Shown in pieces: positions 17,256 to 25,641 of a stretch of DNA of 60,791 nucleotides. The DNA is from Rubrivivax sp. (GTDB lineage Bacteria > Pseudomonadota > Gammaproteobacteria > Burkholderiales > Burkholderiaceae_C). The DNA is taken from the NCBI GenBank assembly GCA_027485165.1, contig JAIXRN010000076.1, forward strand, positions 1 through 60,791, written 5' to 3'. Every line of letters begins with the position of its first letter. Positions within the stretch are counted from its first letter, which is position 1. The notes beneath the pieces are model-generated. The model saw only the letters and a program-made list of their open reading frames with translations. It did not search any database and was not told where the DNA came from. A program made the position numbers and the translations under genes.

Positions 17256-17438
17256 TCAGGGCTTGTCTCTGTCGGGGCGGCGGTCCGGGCGCTGGTCCGA
17301 GCGCTGGTCCGGCGCGGCGTCCTCAGCGGTGTCGGCCGCTTCGTCCGCTTCCTGGCGCCGGCCGGAAAACATCGTCCACCACACGGCCCCGCCCAGCAGG
17401 GCCAGGGCGGCCAGGGCTTCCAGGATCAGCAGCCACAT
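17256..17438 (-). CDS. Small single-helix membrane protein
   Basis: 60 residues: a hydrophobic N-terminal helix (MWLLILEALAALALLGGAVW, about residues 2-22) followed by a charged tail rich in Arg, Asp and Gln with short repeats (DQRSDQRPDRRPDRD). No family is recognised. Its stop codon abuts the stop of the convergent PF10136 gene, sharing the palindrome TGATCA. It lies 15 nt downstream of the diguanylate cyclase on the same strand boundary and may be its operon partner upstream or independent. The membrane helix supports a real gene. Confidence 0.6.
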   Translation of the reverse strand: MWLLILEALAALALLGGAVWWTMFSGRRQEADEAADTAEDAAPDQRSDQRPDRRPDRDKP

Positions 17439-17453
17439 GCCTGGAGCCTGCCT

Positions 17454-18551
17454 TCAGGGCGCGGTGACGATGCGCCCGCCACCCTGCAGCTTGGCTTCCA
17501 GCCGGGCGGCGTGGGCCCGGTCCAGGGTCTGGGCCACGGTCTCGCCGGCATGGTGTTCAGCCAGCCCGCCGCTCAGTCCGACATGCACCACATGCGGGCC
17601 ATGCAGGATGCGCAGCGCGCCCAGCTTTTCGTGCAGCCGTTCCAGGCCGCCGCGGGCCAGCGCGGCACGGGTGTCGGGCATCATCAACACGAATTCGTCG
17701 CCGGCCTGGCGCGCCAGCACGTCCGACACCCGCACCTGGCGTGCCGCTTCCTGCGCCAGCGCGCGCAGCACGGCGTCGCCGGTACTGCGGCCATGGGCTT
17801 CGTTCACGCCGCGCAGGTGGTCGATGTCGAGCACGGCAATGCAGAACGTTTGGCCCGAACGCACGCAGCGCTGGTGTTCCTGCTCGATCAGTTCTTCCAG
17901 GTGCCGGCGGTTGATCAGGCCCGTCAGTTCGTCGCGCGTGCTCTGCTCGCGCAGCCGCATCAGGGCCTGTGCCAGTTCGGCCCGGTGTTGGCGCGAACGC
18001 TGGCGAATGAGTGACAGCCGCGCCGCCAGGATGGACACCGCCGGCATCATCGTGGCCACCAGCAGGAAGTGGCCCAGTTCGACGGCCGGCGGGTAGCGCA
18101 GCGGCTGGCTGGCGGCGCACCAGGCCATCACCGCGCCGAACAGTGCCACGGCATAGAGGCTGACCCAGCGCATTTGCGCCGGCGTGGCCACGAACAGGCC
18201 GAACATGAAGATCACCATCACCACCGGAAACACCGCGCCGCGGCCGGCCCCCAGCAGCGCGTAAGCCACGGCGCCGCTGCTCAGCGCGAACAGCATCTGC
18301 GGCACCGTCAGCGAAGGTTCGGCCCAGCGCCGCGAATAGCCGCTGCGGATGAGCCCGTAGAACACCGCCATGCCCGCCAGCGTGACGCCGGACCACCACC
18401 ACACGGCCAGCGCGTCGGCCTGCCCGATGGCGACGAAGTAGTGCATGGCCAGCACCCCGGCGGCCAGCAGCGCCATCGCCAGCAAGGCCTGCGACAGGCG
18501 TTCACGCTGCCGCGGGTCGTGGGTCAGCAGGGCGTCGACCAGGGGGCGCAT
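17454..18551 (-). CDS. Membrane-bound GGDEF diguanylate cyclase
   Basis: 365 residues. The N-terminal 170 contain about six membrane helices (LSQALLAMALLAAGVLAMHY, WWWSGVTLAGMAVFYGLI, MLFALSSGAVAYALLGAGRG, VVMVIFMFGLFVA, LYAVALFGAVMAWC, FLLVATMMPAVSILAA). A short linker leads to a GGDEF domain (RDELTGLINRRHLEEL). The active-site loop is AGDEF instead of GGDEF, a substitution found in some active enzymes. The inhibitory I-site RVSD lies five residues before it. It should make cyclic di-GMP from GTP at the inner membrane. ATG 18549-18551 precedes the first hydrophobic stretch; a longer frame exists upstream. Confidence 0.88.
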   Translation of the reverse strand: MRPLVDALLTHDPRQRERLSQALLAMALLAAGVLAMHYFVAIGQADALAVWWWSGVTLAGMAVFYGLIRSGYSRRWAEPSLTVPQMLFALSSGAVAYALLGAGRGAVFPVVMVIFMFGLFVATPAQMRWVSLYAVALFGAVMAWCAASQPLRYPPAVELGHFLLVATMMPAVSILAARLSLIRQRSRQHRAELAQALMRLREQSTRDELTGLINRRHLEELIEQEHQRCVRSGQTFCIAVLDIDHLRGVNEAHGRSTGDAVLRALAQEAARQVRVSDVLARQAGDEFVLMMPDTRAALARGGLERLHEKLGALRILHGPHVVHVGLSGGLAEHHAGETVAQTLDRAHAARLEAKLQGGGRIVTAP

Positions 18552-18659
18552 GGGCAGCGGGTGCGGGTGGGCCAGGCGGTAGGGGCGGTGGACGGCATCT
18601 GCGCGTGAGGGTAGCGCAGTCGCCGCACCCCCAGCGCAGGCCACCCAGGCCACCGGGGC

Positions 18660-19208
18660 CTACCCCCCGGGCTTCAGGTGTCCCAGGGGCAGTGCGGCGC
18701 CGGCCTTCACCTCGCCCAGCGAAAACGCGGTGTGCAGGTCCTTCACGTTCGGCAGCTTGAACAGGGTCTGCATGGTCCAGCGCGAAAAGGCGTCCAGGTC
18801 GGTGGCCAGCACCTGCAATTCGAATGTGCCGGTGCCGCTGATGTAGTGGCAGGCGATGACCTCGGGCAGGGCGCGGATGGTGTCTTCCAGCGCACGCGTG
18901 GCATCAGCGTTGTTGCGCTCGGCGTCCACGCGCACGAAGGCCAGCACGCCCAGGCCGATCTTGCGGCGGTCGATCTCCGCCCGGTACCCGGTGATGTAGC
19001 CCTGCTGTTCCAGCCACTTCACGCGCCGCCAGGTGGGCGCAGCCGACAGGCCGATGCGCGCGGCGAGTTCCGTGTTCGACAGGCGCGCGTCTTGCTGCAG
19101 CGCGGCCAGGATGGCGACGTCGAACTTGTCCAGCTGCGGGCCCGCACCCGGATTGAGCGTTTTCCCTGATTCACTGGGATCGGGCACGATTTCTTCGTTT
19201 CTGGCCAT
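18660..19208 (-). CDS. Lrp/AsnC family regulator (likely of the IOR gene)
   Basis: 182 residues. After a 25-residue N-terminal extension comes LDKFDVAILAALQQDARLS with the HTH TELAARIGLSAAPTWRRVKWLEQQGYITGY, then the RAM domain (LGVLAFVRVDAERNN, CHYISGTGTFELQVLATDLD). It is divergent from the indolepyruvate ferredoxin oxidoreductase gene with 109 nt between the starts, a pairing common in Betaproteobacteria, so it probably responds to aromatic or branched amino acids and controls that gene. ATG 19206-19208 chosen. Confidence 0.92.
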   Translation of the reverse strand: MARNEEIVPDPSESGKTLNPGAGPQLDKFDVAILAALQQDARLSNTELAARIGLSAAPTWRRVKWLEQQGYITGYRAEIDRRKIGLGVLAFVRVDAERNNADATRALEDTIRALPEVIACHYISGTGTFELQVLATDLDAFSRWTMQTLFKLPNVKDLHTAFSLGEVKAGAALPLGHLKPGG

Positions 19209-19317
19209 GGCTTTGAATGGTCGTTGCGCGATGCAGTCTATTCCGCGCATCGAAAGCAAAGACATAAATCAGGTGCAACCCTAAACTGCCCGCGCAGCGC
19301 CACTGGAGCCCCACCAC

Positions 19318-22300
19318 ATGAATGCCCCCCTGCCCGAATCTGTCCGCAAGGCCCTGGAAACCGTCACGCTGGACGACAAGTACCGGCTCGAACAGGGCCG
19401 CGCCTTCATGTCGGGGGTGCAAGCGCTGGTGCGCCTGCCGATGCTGCAGCGCCAGCGCGACGCGCGCGCTGGGCTGAACACCGCCGGCTTCATCAGCGGC
19501 TATCGTGGAAGCCCCCTCGGGGGCTATGACCAGGCCCTGTGGGCAGCCAAGAAGCACCTGGCCGACAACCACGTCGTGTTCCAGCCCGGCGTGAACGAAG
19601 AACTGGGCGCCACCGCCGTGTGGGGCACCCAGCAGCTGGACCTGTTCCCCGAGAAAGCCAAGTACGACGGCGTGTTCGGCCTGTGGTACGGCAAGGGGCC
19701 GGGCGTGGACCGCTGCAGTGACGTCTTCAAGCACGCCAACATGGCGGGCACGTCGAAGCACGGCGGCGTGATCGCGATTGCCGCCGACGACCACGTCAGC
19801 AAGAGCAGCACTGCCCCGCACCAGAGCGACCACATCTTCAAGGCCTGCGGCCTGCCGGTGTTCTTCCCCAGCAGCGTGCAGGACATCCTGGACATGGGCC
19901 TGCACGCCTACGCCATGAGCCGCTTCAGCGGCGTGTGGAGCGGGATGAAGACGATCCAGGAAGTCGTCGAATCCAGCGCCTCGGTGGTGGTGGACCCGGA
20001 GCGCGTGAAGATCGTGATGCCCGAAGACTTCGTCATGCCGCCGGGCGGCTTGCACATCCGCTGGCCCGACACGCCGCTGGAACAGGAAGCGCGGCTGATG
20101 GACTACAAGTGGTACGCCGCGCTGGCCTATGTGCGTGCCAACAAGCTGAACTACAACGTGCTGGCCACGCCGAACGACCGCTTCGGCATCATCGCCACCG
20201 GCAAGGCCTACAACGACACGCGCCAGGCGCTGGCCGACCTGGGCCTGGACGACGACACCTGCCGCGCCCAGGGTATCCGGCTGCACAAGGTCAACGTGGT
20301 GTGGCCGCTGGAAGCCACCATCACGCGCGACTTTGCGCAAGGCCTGCAAGAGATCCTGGTGGTGGAGGAAAAGCGCCAGGTCATCGAATACCAGCTGAAG
20401 GAAGAGCTCTACAACTGGCGCGCCGACGTGCGCCCGAACGTGCTGGGCAAGTTCGACGAGCCTGAGGGCAACACAGACGGCGGCGAGTGGAGCCGCCCCA
20501 ACCCCAGCGAAAACTGGCTGCTGCGCGCCAAGGCCGACCTGACGCCGGCGATCATCGCCAAGGCGATTGCCAAGCGCCTGAAGAAGCTGGGTGTGGGCAG
20601 CGACATCGCCGCCCGCATGGACCAGCGCCTGGCCATCATCGAAGCGCGCGAAAGACAGTTGTCCGAACTGAAGGTGGACACCGGCGAGCGCGCGCCCTGG
20701 TTCTGCAGCGGCTGCCCGCACAACACCAGCACCCGCGTGCCCGAAGGCAGCCGTGCCGTGGCCGGTATCGGCTGCCACTACATGGCCACCTGGATGGACC
20801 GCAGCACCGCCACCTTCACGCAGATGGGCGGCGAAGGCGTGCCCTGGGTGGGGCAGTCGCCGTTCACGAACGAAGAGCACATCTTCGCCAACCTGGGCGA
20901 CGGTACCTACTTCCACAGCGGCCTGCTGGCCATCCGCCAGAGCATCGCAGCCGGCGTGAACATCACCTACAAGGTGCTCTACAACGACGCGGTGGCGATG
21001 ACCGGCGGCCAGCAGGTGGGGGAACGCGCCGAAGGCCACACCGTGCTGCAGATCATGAAGAGCTTGGCCAGCGAAGGCGTGGCCAAGCTCGTGATCGTCA
21101 CCGACGAGCCGCAGAAGTACCAAGGGGTCGCCCTGGAGAGCGGCGTCACCGTGCACCACCGCGACAAGCTGGACGAGATCCAGCGCGAGTTCCGACTCAT
21201 CAAGGGCACCACGGCCATCATCTACGACCAGACCTGCGCCACCGAAAAGCGCCGCCGCCGCAAGCGCGGCAAGCTCACCGCGCCGGCCAAGCGCGTGGTG
21301 ATCAACGAAGCGGTGTGCGAAGGCTGCGGCGACTGCGGCGTGCAGAGCAACTGCCTGAGCGTGGAGCCGGTGGAAACCGAATTCGGCCGCAAGCGGCAGA
21401 TCAACCAGAACAGCTGCAACCTGGACTTTTCCTGCGTGAAAGGCTTCTGCCCCAGCTTCGTGACGGTGGAAGGCGGGCAGCTGAAGAAGCCCAAGAAGGA
21501 AAAGAAGGGCGACCTGAGCACGATGCCGCCGCTGCCCGAGCCCACCCTGCCGCTGGCTGAAAGCGCCTGGGGCATCGTGGTGGGCGGCGTGGGCGGCACC
21601 GGCGTCATCACCATCGGCCAGCTGCTGGGCATGGCGGCGCACCTGGAAGGCAAGGGCGTGGTGACGCAGGACGCCGGCGGCCTGGCGCAGAAGGGCGGCG
21701 CTACCTGGAGCCACATCCAGATCGCCAACCGGCCTGACGCCATCTTCACCACCAAGGTGGACACGGCGCAGGCCGACCTGGTGATCGCCTGCGACAGCAT
21801 CGTCGGCGCGGCCAAGTACACGCTGACGGTGATGCAGCAGGGCCGCACCTATGTCGCGCTGAACACCCACGGCACGCCCACCGCGGCCTTCGTGCGCAAT
21901 GCCGACTGGCAGTTCCCCGGCGGGCAGTGCGAAGCCGCCATCCGCGGCAGCGTGGGCGACGCCCTGGTGGGCGCCTTCGATGCCGAAGCCGTGGCCGTGG
22001 CGATGCTGGGCGACAGCATCTACACCAACCCGCTGATGCTGGGCTACGCCTGGCAACAGGGCCGTGTTCCGCTGACGCACGCCGCGCTGATGCGCGCCAT
22101 CGAACTGAACGGCGTGCAGATCGACAACAACAAGGCCGCCTTCGAATGGGGCCGGCGCTGCGCGCACGACCTGGTGGCGGTGCAGAGCCTGTTTGCGGCA
22201 CGGCAGGTGATCGAATTCGTGAAGAAGCCCAGCCTGGCCGAGACTGTGGCCAAGCGGGTGGAATTCCTCACCGGCTACCAGGACGCGGCCTATGCGGCCC

Positions 22301-22893
22301 AGTACCAGGCCTTCGTCGAGAAGGTGCGCGCGGCCGAACAGCAGGCCGTGGGCGACAAGGGCGGCACCGCGCTGACCGAAGCCGTGGCCCGCTACCTGTT
22401 CAAGCTGATGGCCTACAAGGACGAGTACGAGGTGGCGCGCCTGCACACCGACCCGGCCTTCCTGGCCAAGATCGACGCGATGTTCGAAGGCGACTACAAG
22501 CTGGTGCACCACCTGGCCCCGCCCGGTATCGCCAAGACCAATGCCCGCGGTGAACTGGTGAAGCAGCCTTTCGGGCCGTGGATCCGCAGTGCCTTCGGGG
22601 TGCTGGCCAAGATGAAGGGTCTGCGCGGCGGTGCGCTGGACTTTTTCGGCCGCAACGCAGAGCGCAAGACCGAGCGTGCGCTGATCACCGAATACCGCGC
22701 CTGCATCGAAGAGCTGCTGCGCACGCTGGACGCCGGCAACCGCGCACTCGCCGTGGACATCGCCCGCATCCCGGAAGACATCCGCGGCTACGGCCACGTG
22801 AAGGAACGCCACCTGAAGGCCGCCCGCATCAAGTGGGAAGCGCTGATGCAGCGCTGGCGCGGCGCGCTGGCGCCGGCACGCCAGGCCGCCTGA
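19318..22893 (+). CDS. Indolepyruvate ferredoxin oxidoreductase, fused alpha/beta
   Basis: 1191 residues with the domains of IorA and IorB in one chain. N-terminal thiamine-pyrophosphate/pyruvate-ferredoxin-like domains carry FISGYRGSPLGGYD, GVNEELGATAVWG and GIGCHYMATWMDR. A ferredoxin-like cluster region follows, with VCEGCGDCG, NSCNLDFSC and KGFCPSF. The C-terminal gamma-type domain starts GIVVGGVGGTGVITIG and includes QKGGATWSHIQ. The enzyme oxidatively decarboxylates aryl pyruvates (from Phe, Tyr, Trp transamination) to aryl-acetyl-CoA and reduces ferredoxin. ATG at 19318 gives the normal N-terminus. The divergent Lrp gene is the likely regulator. Confidence 0.95.
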   Translation: MNAPLPESVRKALETVTLDDKYRLEQGRAFMSGVQALVRLPMLQRQRDARAGLNTAGFISGYRGSPLGGYDQALWAAKKHLADNHVVFQPGVNEELGATAVWGTQQLDLFPEKAKYDGVFGLWYGKGPGVDRCSDVFKHANMAGTSKHGGVIAIAADDHVSKSSTAPHQSDHIFKACGLPVFFPSSVQDILDMGLHAYAMSRFSGVWSGMKTIQEVVESSASVVVDPERVKIVMPEDFVMPPGGLHIRWPDTPLEQEARLMDYKWYAALAYVRANKLNYNVLATPNDRFGIIATGKAYNDTRQALADLGLDDDTCRAQGIRLHKVNVVWPLEATITRDFAQGLQEILVVEEKRQVIEYQLKEELYNWRADVRPNVLGKFDEPEGNTDGGEWSRPNPSENWLLRAKADLTPAIIAKAIAKRLKKLGVGSDIAARMDQRLAIIEARERQLSELKVDTGERAPWFCSGCPHNTSTRVPEGSRAVAGIGCHYMATWMDRSTATFTQMGGEGVPWVGQSPFTNEEHIFANLGDGTYFHSGLLAIRQSIAAGVNITYKVLYNDAVAMTGGQQVGERAEGHTVLQIMKSLASEGVAKLVIVTDEPQKYQGVALESGVTVHHRDKLDEIQREFRLIKGTTAIIYDQTCATEKRRRRKRGKLTAPAKRVVINEAVCEGCGDCGVQSNCLSVEPVETEFGRKRQINQNSCNLDFSCVKGFCPSFVTVEGGQLKKPKKEKKGDLSTMPPLPEPTLPLAESAWGIVVGGVGGTGVITIGQLLGMAAHLEGKGVVTQDAGGLAQKGGATWSHIQIANRPDAIFTTKVDTAQADLVIACDSIVGAAKYTLTVMQQGRTYVALNTHGTPTAAFVRNADWQFPGGQCEAAIRGSVGDALVGAFDAEAVAVAMLGDSIYTNPLMLGYAWQQGRVPLTHAALMRAIELNGVQIDNNKAAFEWGRRCAHDLVAVQSLFAARQVIEFVKKPSLAETVAKRVEFLTGYQDAAYAAQYQAFVEKVRAAEQQAVGDKGGTALTEAVARYLFKLMAYKDEYEVARLHTDPAFLAKIDAMFEGDYKLVHHLAPPGIAKTNARGELVKQPFGPWIRSAFGVLAKMKGLRGGALDFFGRNAERKTERALITEYRACIEELLRTLDAGNRALAVDIARIPEDIRGYGHVKERHLKAARIKWEALMQRWRGALAPARQAA

Positions 22894-22900
22894 AATCGGG

Positions 22901-22969
22901 GTTCAGGTGGCCAAGCCACCTGAACGCGGCAGACAAACGGCTTGAACGCCCGGGGCAGCCCGGGCGTTC
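22901..22969 (+). terminator. Tandem hairpins after the IOR gene
   Basis: Two perfect 11-bp hairpins follow the stop. The first, 22901-22925, pairs GTTCAGGTGGC with GCCACCTGAAC across CAA. The second, 22944-22969, pairs GAACGCCCGGG with CCCGGGCGTTC across GCAG. No long T-run follows, but position between two genes suggests transcription termination or mRNA 3'-end protection. Confidence 0.55.
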
Positions 22970-22984
22970 ACACTTCTGCGGGTG

Positions 22985-23530
22985 ATGAAGCGTCCTGTCC
23001 CCGCCTCTGGTTACCACCCCGTCAGCATGGCCCTGCACTGGTTGCTGGCCCTGTTGATCGTGGGGTCGCTGGCGGTCGGCCTGTACATGACAGGGCTGCC
23101 GTTTTCGCCCCGGCGGCTGCAGCTCTACAACTGGCACAAGTGGGCCGGGGTGGTGATCCTGGTGCTGTCGGCCACGCGGCTGCTGTGGCGCCTTGCGCAG
23201 CGCCCACCCGCCCTGCCCGCGATGCCGGCCTGGCAAGCACGGGCCGCACACGGCGCGCACCTGGCGCTGTACGCGCTGTTCTTCGCCGTGCCGCTATCGG
23301 GCTGGGCCTACAGCTCGGCGGCGGGCTTCCCCATCGTGCTGTTTGCGGCGCTGCCGCTGCCCGACTGGGTGCCAGTCAGCCGCGAGCTGGCGGAACTCCT
23401 GAAACCTGTTCACCACTACACCGCCTACGCCCTGGCCGCCGTCATCGCCCTGCACGTGGCCGGCGCGCTGAAACACCACTTCGTCGACCGCGACGGCCTG
23501 CTGCTGCGCATGCTGCCAGGCCGTAGCTGA
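22985..23530 (+). CDS. Cytochrome b561 family protein
   Basis: 181 residues and four membrane helices: HPVSMALHWLLALLIVGSLAVGLYM, LYNWHKWAGVVILVLSATRLLW, AHLALYALFFAVPLSGWAYS and VHHYTAYALAAVIALHVAGALKHH. The histidines in helices 1, 2 and 4 are those that hold two haem b groups in the bacterial cytochrome b561 family. It probably passes electrons from quinol in the inner membrane. It is directly followed by YceI genes, as in the E. coli yceJ-yceI pair, so they likely form one operon. ATG 22985; a GTG one codon upstream is possible. Confidence 0.93.
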   Translation: MKRPVPASGYHPVSMALHWLLALLIVGSLAVGLYMTGLPFSPRRLQLYNWHKWAGVVILVLSATRLLWRLAQRPPALPAMPAWQARAAHGAHLALYALFFAVPLSGWAYSSAAGFPIVLFAALPLPDWVPVSRELAELLKPVHHYTAYALAAVIALHVAGALKHHFVDRDGLLLRMLPGRS

Positions 23531-23554
23531 ACCCCACGCCACCCCAACACGACC

Positions 23555-24157
23555 ATGTCTTCACGCACCCTCTTCAGCCTGACCCTGGCCATCGCCCTGC
23601 TGGCCGCCATCGTCCACCCAGGCACCGCGTACGCGCAGCCCAAGCTGGCGCAGCTGCAGGCTGCAGCCAGTGAGATCGCCTTCACCACGCGCCAGATGGG
23701 CGTGCCGGTGGAGGGCAAGTTCACCCAGTTCACCGCCCAGGTGGCGCTGGACCCGAAGAAGCCCGAGGCTGGCAGCGTGGCCTTCAGCATCAACACCGGC
23801 AGCGCCCGCTTCGGCAGCGCCGAGTTGGATGCCGAGGTACCCAAGCCCACTTGGCTGAACGCGCCCAAGTTCCCCCAGGCCAGCTTCCAGAGCAGCGCCA
23901 TCAAGGCCGTGGGGCCCGGCAAGTTCGAAGTCACGGGCAAGCTGGCCATCAAGGGCACCACGCGCGACCTGGTGGTGCCCGTGCAGCTGGCACAGGCCGG
24001 CAGCGGCGCGGCCATCACCAGCACCGCCAGCGGCAGCTTCACCCTGAAGCGGCTGGATTTCAAGATCGGCGAAGCCGAATGGGTTGACACGTCGATGCTG
24101 GGCAACGACGTCGTCGTGAAGTTCAAGCTCGTGCTCACGGGCCTGGCGCCCCTGTAG
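23555..24157 (+). CDS. YceI family periplasmic protein (first of three)
   Basis: 200 residues with a signal peptide (LFSLTLAIALLAAIVHPGTAYA). The mature YceI lipocalin-like barrel is seen in SEIAFTTRQMGVPVEGKFTQF, AELDAEVPKPTWLNAPKFPQASFQS and FEVTGKLAIKGTTRDLVVPV. YceI proteins bind isoprenoid chains such as polyprenyl quinone in structures. It begins 24 nt after the cytochrome b561 gene, so a joint role in quinone handling or redox defence is plausible. It lacks the Cys pair found in the next two copies and is the most diverged. Confidence 0.92.
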   Translation: MSSRTLFSLTLAIALLAAIVHPGTAYAQPKLAQLQAAASEIAFTTRQMGVPVEGKFTQFTAQVALDPKKPEAGSVAFSINTGSARFGSAELDAEVPKPTWLNAPKFPQASFQSSAIKAVGPGKFEVTGKLAIKGTTRDLVVPVQLAQAGSGAAITSTASGSFTLKRLDFKIGEAEWVDTSMLGNDVVVKFKLVLTGLAPL

Positions 24158-24232
24158 CCGATCACCGCGCCGGCCCTTTCTGCGCGCCATTCATTGCCAT
24201 CACTTTTCCTCCCCCACTTCCACAGAACCCCC

Positions 24233-24811
24233 ATGAAAACCACGCTGATCGCCGCCGCCACCCTGGCATCGTTTCTGGCCCTGGCCGCACCGGCCAAGGC
24301 CCAGACCGGCACCTACAGCATCGACCCCACGCACACCTTCGTCAGCTTCGAGGTCTCGCACTTCGGCACGTCCACCGCGCGGGGCCGCTTCGACAAGAAG
24401 GAAGGCAGCATCCAGTTCGACCGCGCGGGCAAGACAGGCAAGATCGACATCACCATCGACATGGCCAGCATCAGCACCGGCGTCACGCCCTTCGACAAGC
24501 ACCTGCAGAGCGCCGACTTCTTCAACGTCGCGGCCCACTCGAGCGCCCGCTTTGTCGCTGACGGTCTGGCCTTCGACGGCGACAAGGTCGCGCGCATCAA
24601 CGGCACGCTCACGCTGCTGGGCAAGACCGGCCCCGTGGTGCTGACGGCCCAGCGCTTCAACTGCTACGACAACCCGATCTTCAAGCGCCAGGTCTGCGGC
24701 GGCGACTTCGAGACCACCATCAAGCGCAGTCAGTGGGGCATGACGTACGGCCTGCCGGGTATCCCGGACGATGTGAAGCTGGTCATCCAGGCTGAAGCCA
24801 TCAAGCAGTAA
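24233..24811 (+). CDS. YceI family periplasmic protein (second of three)
   Basis: 192 residues. Signal peptide MKTTLIAAATLASFLALAAP / AKAQ, then YSIDPTHTFVSFEVSHFGTS and RGRFDKKEGSIQFD, the classical YceI start. Later come FNVAAHSSARFVADGLAFDG and LTLLGKTGPVVL. Two Cys (FNCYDNPIF and RQVCGGDF) could form a disulfide and are shared with the third copy. ATG 24233 is at the signal peptide; a frame extends further upstream without a good start. It lies 75 nt after copy one and 29 nt before copy three. Confidence 0.93.
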   Translation: MKTTLIAAATLASFLALAAPAKAQTGTYSIDPTHTFVSFEVSHFGTSTARGRFDKKEGSIQFDRAGKTGKIDITIDMASISTGVTPFDKHLQSADFFNVAAHSSARFVADGLAFDGDKVARINGTLTLLGKTGPVVLTAQRFNCYDNPIFKRQVCGGDFETTIKRSQWGMTYGLPGIPDDVKLVIQAEAIKQ

Positions 24812-24840
24812 GGGTTGCCGCTTGGCCTGAAGATCAGGCC

Positions 24841-25428
24841 ATGCGAAACCTTCCTGTGCTCGGCCGGCTGGCGGCCATGGCCCTGCTGTGGGTAGCGCTG
24901 CCCGCTGCCACACAGCCGGCCGACTTTCAGCTCGTGCCCGAGCACAGCTTCGTGCATTTCGAAGTGCTGCACTTCGGCACCAGCACCACGCGCGGCCGCT
25001 TTGGGCCGCTGGCCGGGCAGGCCAGCCTGGACCGCGCAGCCGGCCGCGGCGAAGTCAGCCTGCGCGTGGTCACGGCCCGGGTCAGCACGGGCATTCCGGT
25101 ATTCGACGCACGCTTGCGCCAGGCCGACCTGCTGGCCAGCGAAGAGCACCCCGAAGCCTTCTTTGTCGCCCGCGACTTCCGCTTCGAAGGCCTGCAGCTG
25201 CGCGAAGTGCGGGGCGAGTTCACGTTCCGCGGGCAGTCCCGCCCGCTGAGCCTGCGCGCGCTGGCTTTCAGCTGCCGCACCGACCCCACAGCGCGTCGGG
25301 AAATCTGCGGTGGCGACCTCGTCGGCGAACTGCTGCGCAGTGACTACGGCGCCACCTTTGGCCTGCCGTTCGTGTCGGACCGGGTACGCCTGCTGGTGCA
25401 GGTTGAAGCGCAGCGCTCGCTGCCTTGA
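24841..25428 (+). CDS. YceI family periplasmic protein (third of three)
   Basis: 195 residues. A short signal peptide (LGRLAAMALLWVALPAATQ) is followed by FQLVPEHSFVHFEVLHFGTS and RGRFGPLAGQASLD, closely parallel to copy two. It keeps both Cys (FSCRTDPTA and REICGGDL) and the ending RSDYGATFGLPFVSDRVRLLVQVEA. The similarity and adjacency indicate tandem duplication of copy two or three. It is last in the cytochrome b561-YceI cluster; a 213-nt gap without a gene follows. Confidence 0.92.
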   Translation: MRNLPVLGRLAAMALLWVALPAATQPADFQLVPEHSFVHFEVLHFGTSTTRGRFGPLAGQASLDRAAGRGEVSLRVVTARVSTGIPVFDARLRQADLLASEEHPEAFFVARDFRFEGLQLREVRGEFTFRGQSRPLSLRALAFSCRTDPTARREICGGDLVGELLRSDYGATFGLPFVSDRVRLLVQVEAQRSLP

Positions 25429-25641
25429 GCCTGCGGTTCGCCGGGGCGATTGGGGCCCTGCAAGTCATAACTGAATGAACGCCAGCGTCGACGATCCGGG
25501 GCGCCGGCCCCGGGTTATGCCGACTTGCGGCGCCATGGGTCACTGCGCATAGTTTGCAGGTTGTTGTCCATGACAAGCCCGCTGGCGAGCCCACGGCTCG
25601 TGCCCGACATTTCACACCGCCCTAGCGCAGGAGACTTTTCC

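Noticed and set aside
25429..25641. Possible small gene between the third YceI gene and dctP.
   Set aside because: No frame with a ribosome site and plausible composition; the stretch probably holds a terminator (GC-rich dyad CCGGGGCGCCGGCCCCGG) and the dctP promoter.
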